DNA from: Nitzschia sp. pyKryTriq1
Taxonomy: Eukaryota; Bacillariophyta; Bacillariophyceae; Bacillariales; Bacillariaceae
DNA length: 64,000 nt
Assembly (NCBI GenBank): GCA_956465555.1
Contig: OY101119.1
Span: 1,784,629 to 1,848,628 of the forward strand
Reading direction: 5' to 3'
Part shown: in pieces, positions 33,860 through 44,629 of the stretch
Numbering within the stretch: position 1 is the stretch's first letter
Layout: the number at the start of each line of letters is the position of its first letter
Translations under genes and position numbers: made by a program
Notes under the pieces: model-generated
What the model was told of the DNA's origin: nothing
What the model saw: the letters and a program-made list of their open reading frames with translations, nothing else
Databases searched by the model: none

Positions 33860-34612
33860 GAAAAATATCGCTTTTTCCAAGCGCCAGCGAAGATCCCTTG
33901 GCAGGGAATGAATAATGAGGACTTGTCGTCGGCTGTCGGCTGCATGTGATGGGTGGAATAAAATGGATGGCCGAGTTCGATCGGAAAGTCGGAAATCATC
34001 GTCCGCGCGCAACTTCGATGAATCCGACCGATTGGACCCGACCAAGCAGTCGAGCGGGCCCGTTTTCGTAATATTCAATGTCATAGGAGATCTACCTCTA
34101 AAGTGAAAGAAGGTACCAGTACTCCTACCGGTATCTGAACCATCATTTTGCCTCCCATGCAAGAGACAACAATTGTTCACCCCCCCCGTATTTGTAGAAA
34201 CGAAGGAGAGACCAAGATTTGCTGCATGCCGGTCGTTACTACAATGGTCACACTCCAACTACTCGTGTACTCGTTTGTACTTCCTAGCTACTTGCTTTGT
34301 CTCCACAAAGTCGTCGGGAATCTATCCCAGCCTTATGAATTGTTTTACGCACACGGTAAGCTACATCGCTGGAGGGAGAGGATTGGCTCCGATATGATGC
34401 TGTTGTTGTGATAAATGATACATCATAGCAATAGCTAGGTACCGCCATAGGAGCCACGCACAAAATCATATTGAATATTTAGCCCACGTTCTGGCAATTT
34501 GTACCCAGAAACCTTCTTTGGCTACCTCGAAGTATGATATAATGTCATCGGCTTGTTAGGTCAGCCATTCCAGCACGAGGAGATGAAATATCGGCAATCT
34601 TCCGAAGCAAAT
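33860..34612. other. Intergenic, promoter side of the HAD gene
   Basis: It contains GGTACCAGTACTCC followed by TACCGGTA at 34126-34133 and a CCCCCCC run near 34181. If the HAD protein had the long N-terminus, part of this (to 34258) would be coding. No other gene seen. Confidence 0.45.
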
Positions 34613-36115
34613 TCATTGTTCACCGAGAATGAGAGGTTCTCCGCCACCGCCATGCTGTTCACGGACATCATTTATCAAGTCCGGGTCAACTTTGAGCGTA
34701 TCATCGGAGTCTTTGTATAGGATATTCACAAATTGGTAGCCAACATTGATATCGACAAAATCATAGATCTTCTGAGCATAGACATCTGCCGCGCTCACGT
34801 TCGAAACGCCATTCAGTGAAACCAGGATTTGGTTGAACTGCAGACTATTTCGAACCGCTTCGTAGGAGTTCAGCCGTTCAGGCCAGTACCCTTGATTCCG
34901 ACGTATCTGACGTCGAACTTTGGGCTTTAGAATTGGTGAAGTGTCATCCAACACGTGCCGCCCAAGCCAGACTCTCTTGAAAAATGGATGTTCACTGGCT
35001 TCAATCATCATTTTTGAGAAGATACGTTTGTTCACCAACCGAGCCGAGGGATCTTCGTCTACTGCATGATGATGTTGTCGATGAAGCATTTTCGAGAGTG
35101 TCCCGGTTGAGAAGAACTTGTTGCTAAGAGCCCTGGATTCGGAGGTGGCGGAAATGCGACCAGATTCTTCACTATGTGTCTCACTCGTGGAATCTTGGGA
35201 AGAAGTCAATGTCGTATTCCTTATCCCTCTTTTTGATTTTTCCGTACTCAAGGAACCCAACACATTAGGATCGGTATCATTCGCATCTACGTTTGCAACG
35301 ACATTCAAGGTCGCATCCATAATTTCTCCCCCGACTTCTCCAAATAGTCGATTGACCACCCGGAATTCCAGCACCGGACAAGGTATCTTTTTCGGCCCGC
35401 CTTTGTCTTCTTCTTCTTCATCTTCATGTCGCCCTTGTTGGACTCCAGATCCATAACGAATCACAATCGGATCCGAAAAAATCACTTGTGCATGGCTCTG
35501 GATTCTCAACACCTTCCCAAACAAAATGGCTCCACAAAAGCCCGAGTAAAGTACACCCAGAAACGATTCCAAAGAGCAGATGAATGTAATAAAAAGGCAA
35601 TTGCTTGGATTGTGGTTTTCATGGCCCAGGGCTGGATAGGTACTTCCATAACCAACCGTTGAAAATGTGGTCCAGCTTAGTGCGAATGCATCCGCGAAGT
35701 CAGATGTGGCGTTGCCGAAGGGGACCCCGCCGATTCGAACACATTCTTCATCCATACGCCCAGCCACAACAATAAGGCCAGCGAAAGCCATGACCCACCC
35801 AAAGAAGAAAAAACACATGACAACAAAAAGGAACATAAAGCTCACTCGGAACATCCAGTGCAACGAGCCAGCCAAACGCTGATTGTGCTTCATTCCGATC
35901 CCTGAACTGCCCGATCCCGAGGCTGATCCACACAAGCACGACAGGATGCTTCCACAGACTCCACTTCGACCTCCCCTCCTAGTAGCCTCTAACCTGTATT
36001 GCGGATTGTCTATACCCTTTTCTTCGTCACTACTGTTGCCATGTGGTGACTGGCAGCAAAAAAGTCTACGACCAAGTGACTTTGATTTGATTTTGAGGCG
36101 CTGATCCCACGACAT
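34613..36115 (-). CDS. Kir-type (inward-rectifier-like) potassium channel
   Basis: A 500-residue two-helix K+ channel subunit expected to form tetramers. TM1 spans about 90-117; the pore loop (FADAFALSWTTFSTVGYGSTYP) carries the K+ selectivity filter T-V-G-Y-G at about 153-157; TM2 is about 173-202. The cytosolic Kir domain follows directly: LRIQSHAQVIFSDPIVIRYG, then VLEFRVVNRLFGEVGGEI, and a C-terminal NQILVSLNGVSNVSAADVYA with QKIYDFVDINVGYQF, matching the immunoglobulin-like Kir/KirBac fold. A Ser-rich insertion of about 100 residues (about 285-380) interrupts that domain. The N-terminus has Cys clusters (FCCQ and CGSILSCLCG) that might be lipidated. Gating ligands cannot be predicted. 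Confidence 0.92.
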   Translation of the reverse strand: MSWDQRLKIKSKSLGRRLFCCQSPHGNSSDEEKGIDNPQYRLEATRRGGRSGVCGSILSCLCGSASGSGSSGIGMKHNQRLAGSLHWMFRVSFMFLFVVMCFFFFGWVMAFAGLIVVAGRMDEECVRIGGVPFGNATSDFADAFALSWTTFSTVGYGSTYPALGHENHNPSNCLFITFICSLESFLGVLYSGFCGAILFGKVLRIQSHAQVIFSDPIVIRYGSGVQQGRHEDEEEEDKGGPKKIPCPVLEFRVVNRLFGEVGGEIMDATLNVVANVDANDTDPNVLGSLSTEKSKRGIRNTTLTSSQDSTSETHSEESGRISATSESRALSNKFFSTGTLSKMLHRQHHHAVDEDPSARLVNKRIFSKMMIEASEHPFFKRVWLGRHVLDDTSPILKPKVRRQIRRNQGYWPERLNSYEAVRNSLQFNQILVSLNGVSNVSAADVYAQKIYDFVDINVGYQFVNILYKDSDDTLKVDPDLINDVREQHGGGGEPLILGEQ

Positions 36116-37128
36116 GGCTTGTATTTCGCTTTCGGAGCGGATCTACAGTATAAGAAATCGAGAGCCATAATTATCAACAATATCACCAGGTTAGAAAACA
36201 TCCATCGCATGCAGTGAGGAGCCAATCAAAGCATCCACTATGATTTCACGTACAAAAACAGCCTGCATACGCTCAGCATTATTCAAGCTTCGACGAGAGT
36301 CATCTCTTCCAACGCCTTCGCCTCGGCCGCTACCACTTCTTTCTACAGGCATGTTTTATCTTTTTATCGATCTTTTGCTGATCTCTAACTACTCTCTCGA
36401 ACTCTTTACCGTGGAGTAGAGATGGAGAGCACAGCAGGGTCTTGCCCGAGCGAGGCCCAGTAAGTGTCTACCGGTACCAGGTAGCTGGTACAAGTACGAT
36501 GACGGATACTCGTAATACTGACTGTCTGTGTACGAGTATTTGCAGTACCTGGTACTGTTCTGGTACAGTACTGTACTTGTACCGGTAAAGTACAAGTACC
36601 AGGTGATACTATATTATTTATTCGTGACAACAATCGACAAACAACAAGCGACAAGACGGGCGGGGGCGGGGAGGCGATGGCCCCGAAACTGACCCCCAAG
36701 CCCCGAGTTCAGACGTCTGTCTGGCCGCCTGTCTTTCTGAGGTTCTCCGATTTTTTATTTTTTGGATTGGAAGGCACAATTTTTGCGACAAAACTCAACA
36801 AAAAATCAGCATGAACATATGCAGACATGAACATCTAGTTTCCGTTCAGTGGGGGCGGGAAATGGAGAATATCGCGGGAAAATGCCCATCAAGCTAAATA
36901 TCTGCCGCCGACCCCCAACCCAATTCCGTAAGAACAAGACTGATGGCGTAGTAAGTGTACCGGCGGCGCTGTAGTTGTTTACGATGCTCGATCTACCGGT
37001 ACCTGCTAAGCGAGCATGACATGTTTTAGGTTGTTAGCCGTTGCTCTTGAGAAACCAGCTCTCAGCTCTGGCATGACATTATTATCGCAGTATTTATATT
37101 ATCGTTACCAAAACATACCGACAGGACC
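36116..37128. other. Intergenic, GTAC-rich promoter region
   Basis: Between the divergent Kir channel and Ser-rich protein genes. GTAC palindromes are dense at 36460-36605, with TACCGGTA at 36469, 36580 and 36994. A G-rich stretch (GGGCGGGGGCGGGGAGG) lies at 36658-36674. No gene seen. Confidence 0.5.
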
Positions 37129-38928
37129 ATGGTGAGGTTATCAAAACCAGGAACTCAATCCCAGCCCGTCTCGTACTTGGATCAGATCGACGACGAAGAT
37201 GTGCTGAAAGCCTTGGAGGAGCTGAAACGGAGGGCTGCCCCTATGGTTGCTGCAGATCCGCAACCCACCAACACCACTCCAGTCAGCACTCCACGAAAAG
37301 CGAAACATGAAACGAGCACACCGACGACACCGAGCACAGCTTCAACCACAAGAAGCACTTCAAGTACAGGCAGTGTTCGATCCTACCCCAGAACACCAAA
37401 AAGGGACAATTCTCGGAATGCTTCAACGACCGAAGCTCCAACACAACGAAAGCCTGCAAGCCCACCAGCAATAAGAAACACGGCAACGGCTTCAAGTGTC
37501 ACTAATGAGTATGTCCCACTTTGGAAAATTGAGCCCAAACTCGAAACATCGCCAATTCCTAGATGGCAGATCGAAACGGCCGTCCAGGAACTTGCAGCCC
37601 AAGAGCGAGCCACCACAAAACAAGACGTCGGGGCGGCTGGAGATTCACGGCGTACTACTTCTCCAACGAAACAGCCCGACAGGTCGCAATACCATGACAA
37701 AAACGCGAGGGATAAAAATCATAGCAAGGCACTGACACCACCAGAACCTACGAGCCCAAAAGGTGAACATCGAAAACGTAGTCTCCTGGCCCCAATTTGG
37801 AATCCCCAGAGCGATGACCAATCAATGATCCAGCTTGCCAAATCTGCTTCCGGTATTTTCAGTCGAAGCAGTATGACTAATGACACGCACAGTTCCTCGT
37901 ACTCCATTGAAACTTTCTTGACGAATAATCAGAAATTCTCTATGGTTCTCAACAAATACGGCTGCTTCGGAGTGGTAGATCATATGTGCGAGCAAGGAGC
38001 CGATTTCGACGAGGACTTCACCTATTTTTCCGGTGCCTCCCTTACTGAGGTAGATTCATTGCCAGTGTCTGCTCATGATCCTTCCATGCTGCGCCTTGTT
38101 GAGGAATTCATCGATGATCAAGTAATGAAGGTTACAAACTTGGAAGATTCTTCGAGGCTGGCGGCAAGCCTTCTCTCCGAAGACGATACGACGCTACCAT
38201 TACGAGAGGACAGTGACTCAACTACACTTGGTGACGAAACCACTACACTATTTGATGACCGACCACCCGAGGAAGATTCGTCTCTTGTGATCCCCCAAGA
38301 CCTCTCGTATGACCGCGATTATAGGCCCCCGTCCGTGGGTGGGCCTCTGTCGCCAAATCAACCATCATCTCAAGCGACGACGGTTCGTCCCGATGCTGGG
38401 TCTCCCTCCTCATTCGCCTCGGAGTCAGAAAAGTCTGACAAGTACCCTGGAAGTATAGTAAGTCAAAGTCTGAGCAAGTCAAGCAAGTATAGTAAGGGCA
38501 GCACTCGAGATGATAAATCACAGAGGAGTTCAAAATCGAACTCGAGTCTAGCGACAGCAGTGATAAGGAACATATCAAAAGCGTTGACTCGATCGTCAAG
38601 CAAGAGAAGCAACAGAAAACATAACGCCTCTCCTAGCCCAAGCTTGGATGGTATGCTCTTTGTACCCCCACAAGGAGAACCAAAGCAAGGATTGCCACCC
38701 CTTCAGCCAAGGCCCCGGCGGGGAAGGGACACAATGCCTGCTCCTATCCATGACACTGGGGCCGCCCTCGAAGGGAAACCTCCAACTCACACCAGGAGTT
38801 TTTCTGCAGGAAGGAAGCTGTTTGAACGTCCTCGGGGCACTGCAAACAGCGAACGAAGTCGCTCACTTCGGGGAACCTTTGACGATCATAGTGCGATTTC
38901 TACATGCGGGAACAAAGTCGTTGCCTAG
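37129..38928 (+). CDS. Unknown Ser/Thr-rich, mostly disordered protein
   Basis: A 599-residue protein with no recognised family. It opens with a short predicted helix (DDEDVLKALEELKRRAA). About 200 residues of Thr/Ser/Pro low complexity follow, then SPKGEHRKRSLLAPIWNPQS. The only compact-looking part is about 257-350 (SIETFLTNNQKFSMVLNKYG, then DEDFTYFSGASLTEVDSL and LRLVEEFIDDQVMKV). The C-terminal 200 residues are Ser/Lys/Arg-rich (SSKSNSSLATAV) with several R-x-x-S phosphorylation-type sites. Codon regularity over 1.8 kb without a stop supports a real gene. Start: the first ATG, preceded by AGGACC. Confidence 0.72.
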   Translation: MVRLSKPGTQSQPVSYLDQIDDEDVLKALEELKRRAAPMVAADPQPTNTTPVSTPRKAKHETSTPTTPSTASTTRSTSSTGSVRSYPRTPKRDNSRNASTTEAPTQRKPASPPAIRNTATASSVTNEYVPLWKIEPKLETSPIPRWQIETAVQELAAQERATTKQDVGAAGDSRRTTSPTKQPDRSQYHDKNARDKNHSKALTPPEPTSPKGEHRKRSLLAPIWNPQSDDQSMIQLAKSASGIFSRSSMTNDTHSSSYSIETFLTNNQKFSMVLNKYGCFGVVDHMCEQGADFDEDFTYFSGASLTEVDSLPVSAHDPSMLRLVEEFIDDQVMKVTNLEDSSRLAASLLSEDDTTLPLREDSDSTTLGDETTTLFDDRPPEEDSSLVIPQDLSYDRDYRPPSVGGPLSPNQPSSQATTVRPDAGSPSSFASESEKSDKYPGSIVSQSLSKSSKYSKGSTRDDKSQRSSKSNSSLATAVIRNISKALTRSSSKRSNRKHNASPSPSLDGMLFVPPQGEPKQGLPPLQPRPRRGRDTMPAPIHDTGAALEGKPPTHTRSFSAGRKLFERPRGTANSERSRSLRGTFDDHSAISTCGNKVVA

Positions 38929-39392
38929 AATAGTCACCAATGATCGTGGCTTTCGCTGTCGACGCAATGGATGAAACACTGGCAGTTCACAGCAATTGCA
39001 AGCAAATCAAAAACACAGCACAAGCCAGGGACGCTTGGTGCTGGATTCCATCACAACTTGCATCGATGATAACATTATTTTGTAAACTATACCATCATCT
39101 CTACACTCATACCAAGGTTTTCAAGTCCTTCAATTGCCATGGCAGTGAAGGTTGACTAGTATTTGGTAGGAGCAGATGGAACTGATTGTACGTAGGCTTA
39201 AACCCGTGAATCACCGACATCGTTGCATCCCTAATCCATTCTTTAGTACGGACGAAAGTAGCGAAGGTAAATGGTCTAGTTTTGTCTATGGTTGGGAAAT
39301 TGGGGAATGCGTTGAGGTCAGCGCTGTGCTTTCCCAACGGGAGCTTATCAACAAGCCTGATGCAACTGCGTCGCGACGCCACAAAAATTGAT
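38929..39392. other. Intergenic between convergent genes
   Basis: No gene or repeat of note was identified between the Ser-rich protein gene and the next minus-strand gene. Confidence 0.4.
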
Positions 39393-40157
39393 TTAGATGA
39401 TCTTCAATAATCGGTCAACATGGATAGCTTCAGTGTTGCCTCCGACTTCCTGGAAGATAGTTTCCATTTCAACACGCGTTACCCTGTCGCCCATGTTGAT
39501 GTTTGCAAGTACTTTCTGCATACCGTCCAAAGCAACCCGTTCACTGTCCGCTGTCATGGCAGCTCGGACGATATCCTTCTTGAATCGCGAAGGCAAACAT
39601 TGGGCGTAACTGAAAGGAAGAAAGGCGTGAGATCAACAAGCGCGTTGAACTTGGGTCAATGATCTAAAATCAGCAGATACGTACTGTTGCATTCGGTACT
39701 CTTCCAAAGCGCCCTTCAATTTTTCCATGGCTTCTAGACCATGTGTGGACAGCGCACGCGATGTCAATGGCGTGGCGATTTTGGTCATACTGGCGAGGGG
39801 CATTCGAGAAATAATTGTTGAAATCATGGTGACTGTGTTTTTTAGTTTCGAAATGTTGCTTTGCTGATTTGCTTTGATGTGAATAGCTTTTATGTTTGAT
39901 CGCAAAATTGCCAAATTGGATTCCTCAGCGAGTTCCGCGCCGCTTTTTCTTGCATGCAACATCTCAATCACAAGGAAGGTGGAGATCAGAGAGGCGAAAC
40001 GTGCAAGCGGAGTTGTCGTTCCTTTCATAATCGTTGTCGTGTACAACCCTTTCATCGAAATATTTAACACGTGGTTTCCGGAAAGCTGTCCCAGTTGGAC
40101 AAGAGTTCTGCACATCCACGTCGACTTTCCAATCGAAATGACGTCATCAATCGCCAT
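39393..40157 (-). CDS. Unknown two-exon helical protein
   Basis: Two exons on the minus strand, 40157-39685 and 39609-39393, with a 75-bp intron (donor GTACGT, acceptor CTTTCAG); splicing inside a His codon joins EEYRMQ-H-YAQCLPSRF in frame. The 229-residue product is mainly helical and basic. The N-terminal 70 residues are hydrophobic in patches; the middle (LRSNIKAIHIKANQQSNISKLKNTV) is amphipathic. The end (RVEMETIFQEVGGNTEAIHVDRLLKII) has the helix-loop-helix look of a degenerate EF-hand without the calcium-ligand Asp residues. A distant ESCRT-III-like helical arrangement was considered and not supported. Function unknown; an additional 5' exon cannot be excluded. Confidence 0.55.
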
Positions 40158-40844
40158 TTTCCTCCCCAGAGGTAGGACAACCAGAACTCTCCTTCAAGCG
40201 TGTTTTGCGCCAATGAGACAAAAACACATCATGAAATACGATCGTTACGGAGGTTGCAGTTGAGTACCGCTCTTCGGTCCTAAAAAATCTCTGGGAAGCC
40301 CAACAAGACCTCGGTACCCGTAGCCTGTAGGACCACATTTTCCCTCCACGACCTGCTCGAAAGCAAACAAGAATTGCATTCATCATTCATTCTCTCTAGA
40401 GTAGAGTCCTGCGTGCCATGCATGCATTGTACGATTACATTATAGCACCGCTGGCGTGAGGCGTACTCCGAGGAGTTGTAAGTCTTGATGACGGCTCACT
40501 GCATTTCGCCCCCTTGAATGAACGACCCGATACAGTGCAGGCTAATACAATCAGTCCGTAGCTATCTATGTTCTTTGCCGATGCTACTAGAGTAGAGCGA
40601 AAATTAATTGCATACCAGATTTGATGGTAAAAGTATGTCGCACTATGTAGTATCAAAGGACGACGTACTCATCGGAATGAAAGAGAAAAGTTACACCAAC
40701 TATTGCTGCAAATAATGTACTCCATCGTCCACCCATTGTCCCAATCACCAAAATAAATGTAAAACAAGAGCTTTGGTGAATTTCTCAACCAAGGAAGCGC
40801 CCCCGATGACAGCCACCACAGTTGCATCTGCTTCGATTTTTAAT
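40158..40844. other. Intergenic, no gene seen
   Basis: Upstream of the helical protein gene and downstream of RNase H2A. It includes CTCTCTAGAGTAGAG-type words but no clear feature. Confidence 0.4.
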
Positions 40845-42106
40845 TTAAAAGACGTTGACCACTTGAAGCTTTTTGTTTTTGAAGTAGCTTGATCGCTTTC
40901 GCTTCTTGCCCTCTGCACTCTTGCTATTGTTGTTAGTACTAGACGCGCCCCCCAAAAAGGCCGACATGCCCTTTTGTGATTGTCGCTTTTCCAATTCTTC
41001 CTCGTCCAAATCGGCCTCAAACACAACCGAAATAGCTTTTGTCGCCGTATTATGATCCTCATCGCCGCCGGTAGGGGCCAGTCGCGACTTGCACGGCGCC
41101 CAACTAAATCGGACAAAGTCGGAATACCCAAAGACGGGATCTTGTAGGGATTGATCCATCCAGGCCTTGCATTTGGGGTCGCTGGGATAACCACTACCAA
41201 AATCATTTTCTTTATAGAGATCTTGAAGACCTGGTTCACTGAACTTCCATGCTTCCAACATTTTATCTCTCATGACCTTGGCGACTGAATGAATGAATGA
41301 ATCGGATCGGTGAGAATATCAGAATCGGCGAGAAAGTGGGTGAGACAAGGCATGATAAGAGTCTCTGTAACATGCCATCATAGTATCATCGTCCAGTCCT
41401 AGTACGTACCGACACTGGCCGCCGAACAGGGGGCATACTTGGCATCGGCCTTACTTTCCACCACAAATTCCACATTGGGGAATTCTCGCTCCAATTTGCG
41501 TTTGTAGCTCCCGGGATTCCCGACGGTATCAATGTAACAAGTTTGAATCGTATGGTGTCCCATGACTTTTCGGATCAAAGTCATGGCGGTATCATGACTT
41601 TGATCATTGAGGTTGTACGGCATCTTTCGGAGCATGTTGCGTGAAATCTCGTTGGGTAACAGTGCCTTGAGAGCGAATCCAATATCGTCATGTTGCAGGA
41701 TTTCGTTCCATAGCTTTTCTCTAGTGTCTTCTGACAGCTGTTTGGAGTCATTGAACGATTTGGGGATCCGATCCGCCGCGTCAACGCTCCAGTAGGCCAA
41801 GCCATACACCATTGGACCCAATACAGAACCGCGACCGGCTTCATCGATACCCAAGACTATCGAGCTGTTCTGGGCCGACTTGGGGGCATCCGAAACAAGG
41901 AGTGGGCCTTGCCCAAAGACATTGGAGCGTTCCGGTCGAGTGTCTTCTAAAATGTGTTGAATGGCATCCTTCGTTGCACTTTTATCGCTGCGGGGTTTGC
42001 CGCACTTGTTGCAGACGGAAGCATGCAAACAGTAGCAGAAAACGTCCGCGTGAGGACTGCTGCTGCTCTTATCGTTGTCGCTGTCGCTTGTGTCCTTGTT
42101 CGTCAT
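40845..42106 (-). CDS. RNASEH2A: Ribonuclease H2 subunit A
   Basis: Catalytic subunit of RNase H2, which removes ribonucleotides from genomic DNA and degrades RNA:DNA hybrids. Two exons, 42106-41410 and 41284-40845, have a 125-bp intron; the join restores SAASV-V-AKVMRD, matching the conserved family segment, for 378 residues. Catalytic motifs are GIDEAGRGSVLGPMVYG (metal-binding D and E of the DEAGRG signature), TCYIDTVGNP (third acid) and the SKADAKY stretch (fourth acid). The DFGSGYPSDP motif and FGYSDFVRFSW in exon 2 are characteristic of the eukaryotic A subunit. The N-terminus has an extra segment with a Cys group (FCYCLHASVCNKCGKPRSD), a possible small zinc site not usual in this family. 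The C-terminus is Lys-rich. Confidence 0.95.
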
Positions 42107-42821
42107 AGTAGTTGCGTCGCAGGTAAATGGTGAATGGGGTGATCTTTGATGGCAACTTTTTAAGTAGTGGTCGGTGGTCGGTGACTCTACAAGTACTGTC
42201 GAATAGTAAAATAAAACAATGCTGATGCTGCTGCCGGCCGTACATTATTATTTTTTGCGTGCTTCTTTTCGTTTGGCGCGAACTTTCGAGTCGAATGAAT
42301 CATCCTTCACCACTGCAGGGAGACTCTAATTACAGTATGTATGTATGTACATACAGTAGTCTGGCCTTCAGTCGAAAGGGGGGATGCATCGTCCCACAAC
42401 ATTATTTTGGAATATCCCCGTAACAGTACAGATAGCGTTGGCTTCGCCGCGGGCGTCGTTCGTTGTTCCTCCTCTGCTCCTGCCGGCCTCCTGCCTCCAT
42501 CCACCTTCGTACAGGCACGAGTGAGTAGTTCGTACCGGTACGGGTAGTCGACCATGACCATTGCCCATGATCGTCTTTCATGATCATTATTGAGGGGTTG
42601 TTGTTTGCGAAACGAAAATGCATATCCTTTGAAGTGGCCGTCACAAGATATAATATTCGTACAAGTACCTACTAGACCAAACTGTACAGTACAACTTCCC
42701 CGCCCCCCTCTCCAGCGCAACCCTTCCTCTCCTACCGTACCGGGACATTTCAACAAATCAATACATACATACTACATAGAACATAAAATCACCGACTGTC
42801 TGACGAGAAGAAAGAGGCGGA
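42107..42821. other. Divergent promoter of RNase H2A and AP-3 mu
   Basis: It holds a GTATGTATGTACATACAG palindromic stretch near 42337 and TACCGGTA at 42533-42540. No gene seen. Confidence 0.5.
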
Positions 42822-44279
42822 ATGATTCAATCCTTGTTCATTCTGAGTCCGACGGGAGAAGTCTTGATTGAGAGACATTTTCGAGGCGTCACATCTCGAA
42901 GCGTCTGTGATTACTTTTGGGATCGAGCGTCTGTCAGTGTGAATCATCATGGCGGCTTATCCACCACTACCTCGTTACTGACCAGCGAAGAGCAAGAGTT
43001 ATTCTTGCCACTTCACGACTCGGTACTGCCCGTGATGGAAGTCCCCGAAAGTCAACACGGCACGGTGTATATTGTCTCTATTTTACGGGACGGATTGTCG
43101 TATTTGGCCGTCTTGCCCGCGGAAGCGTCTCCCTTGATGATTTTGGAATTCTTGCACCGCGTCGCGGATATTTTTGTGGAGTATTTTGGAAGTCCCGCCG
43201 ATGAATCCGCCATCAAGGACAATTTTTCGACTGTCTATCAATTACTGGAAGAAATGGTCGACTACGGCTGGCCCCTTACCACCGAACCCAACGCACTCAA
43301 GGCCATGATTCGACCTCCCTCGGTAATGGCCAAATTGCAGTCGGTCGTCTTTAGTGGAACCAACGTTTCGGATGCTCTTCCAAGTGGGACCATTTCCAAT
43401 ATGCCATGGAGAGCCGCGGGAGTATCGTATTCGCAAAACGAAATTTATATGGACATTGTCGAAGAAGTCCACGCGATTGTCGATGCCGTCAATGGACATT
43501 TGATTTCTACGGATGTTTCTGGTAGTATTCAATGCCAATCGCACTTGAGTGGTATCCCTGATCTATTACTGACATTCAAGGATCCTTCTCTCATTGACGA
43601 TTGCTCCTTTCATCCCTGTGTTCGCTATCAACGCTACGAACGAGACCAAGTGGTCAGCTTTGTACCACCCGATGGCAACTTTGAATTGATGAAATATTCC
43701 ATTGATGCGCAGAAAATACTGGCCAACTTTTCCCCACCCCTCGAATGTACTTCGCAGTGGTCGTGTAGCTTGGAGGACTGTACGGCCCGGTTGGTGGTTC
43801 AGCTACGAGTCAAATCCTTGTCGAGTCTGATTCATTCGCAATCGCGCAAGGATATGCGGACCGTTATGGAGGATGTGGCATGCACAATTCCGTTTCCGAA
43901 AGAAGTCCGGACGGCGTCGTTCGATGCGAGCGTGGGGTCAGTGGCGTTTGACGAAGCCGGAAAGATTGCCAAATGGACCTTGGGAAAATTGGCCGATGAT
44001 CCAGCAAGTCTGGCTACTCGGGCCCAACTAACATGTACCCTGAAACTCAACAATACCAATATCAAGCCAGATCCTGACCAAGAGGGTCACGAGAGCGATG
44101 ATCGCCACGGCAGTAGCACTATTCGAAGTCCCAACTTGTCCCTTCATTGGAAGATTCCATTGACGTCGGTGAGTGGCCTGACGGTCAGCGGTTTGAGCCT
44201 TGCCGGTGAATCGTATCGTCCCTACAAGGGTGTTCGAAATATTACCAAGAGCGGGCTCTACCAAGTTCGGTATAGCTAA
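42822..44279 (+). CDS. AP3M: AP-3 adaptor complex mu subunit
   Basis: Medium chain of the AP-3 adaptor, which sorts membrane cargo from endosomes or trans-Golgi to lysosome/vacuole-type organelles. The 485-residue protein starts MIQSLFILSPTGEVLIERHF (longin-like domain). FLHRVADIFVEYFG and ESAIKDNFSTVYQLLEEMVD are signature stretches shared with animal AP3M. From about residue 200 the mu-homology domain begins (WRAAGVSYSQNEIYMDIVEE). LSGIPDLLLTF, FHPCVRYQRYE and FVPPDGNFELMKY match AP-3 rather than AP-1 or AP-2. Intronless, with length close to the family norm of about 420 plus small insertions. Confidence 0.95.
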   Translation: MIQSLFILSPTGEVLIERHFRGVTSRSVCDYFWDRASVSVNHHGGLSTTTSLLTSEEQELFLPLHDSVLPVMEVPESQHGTVYIVSILRDGLSYLAVLPAEASPLMILEFLHRVADIFVEYFGSPADESAIKDNFSTVYQLLEEMVDYGWPLTTEPNALKAMIRPPSVMAKLQSVVFSGTNVSDALPSGTISNMPWRAAGVSYSQNEIYMDIVEEVHAIVDAVNGHLISTDVSGSIQCQSHLSGIPDLLLTFKDPSLIDDCSFHPCVRYQRYERDQVVSFVPPDGNFELMKYSIDAQKILANFSPPLECTSQWSCSLEDCTARLVVQLRVKSLSSLIHSQSRKDMRTVMEDVACTIPFPKEVRTASFDASVGSVAFDEAGKIAKWTLGKLADDPASLATRAQLTCTLKLNNTNIKPDPDQEGHESDDRHGSSTIRSPNLSLHWKIPLTSVSGLTVSGLSLAGESYRPYKGVRNITKSGLYQVRYS

Positions 44280-44629
44280 CCAAGAAAGCAAAAAACAAGT
44301 ACAGCCATTATTCTGAAAGTCTCTAAAGCGAATGAATCAGTATCCGTATTACTGCTGTAGAATAGTGCTAGCTAGCAAAGGTCCAGAACTAGCTAGCAAA
44401 GGTCCAGAACTCTAGTAGAGTAGAGAGAAGGAAGATGCTACAACTGCGCACGATCATTTGAAGGAAGATATATCTCTATGGTTAATTGTCTAGAGGGATT
44501 CTGATTCTGATTCTGAACTTGTTGAGCATAAAAATATATTATAGGCTCACAAATGACCAAAACACTTTTGAAATTGCAAGTGGAGCCATGTCGAATATAT
44601 CAGCCACTACGACCAGGTGCGGGTGAGAA
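44280..44629. other. Short intergenic region with tandem duplication
   Basis: Between the convergent AP-3 mu gene and family member C. It holds the 21-bp tandem duplication at 44370-44411 and a GATTCTGATTCTGATTCTGA run near 44498. Confidence 0.5.
44370..44411. repeat. 21-bp direct tandem duplication
   Basis: Two exact adjacent copies, each starting AGCTAGCAAAG and ending GTCCAGAACT. Non-coding, in the 3' flank shared by two convergent genes. Confidence 0.95.

Noticed and set aside
33860-34258. N-terminal extension of the HAD phosphatase
   Set aside because: Low-complexity residues, contains TACCGGTA, and the family normally begins a few residues before motif I. Kept only as an alternative start.
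39393-40157. ESCRT-III (CHMP) identity for the helical protein
   Set aside because: The basic N-terminal hairpin and MIM-type C-terminus are not evident; resemblance is limited to helical composition.
40745-41239. Longer minus-strand frame overlapping RNase H2A exon 2
   Set aside because: It is in a different frame; the frame joined to exon 1 carries the conserved GSGYPSDP and FVRFSW motifs.
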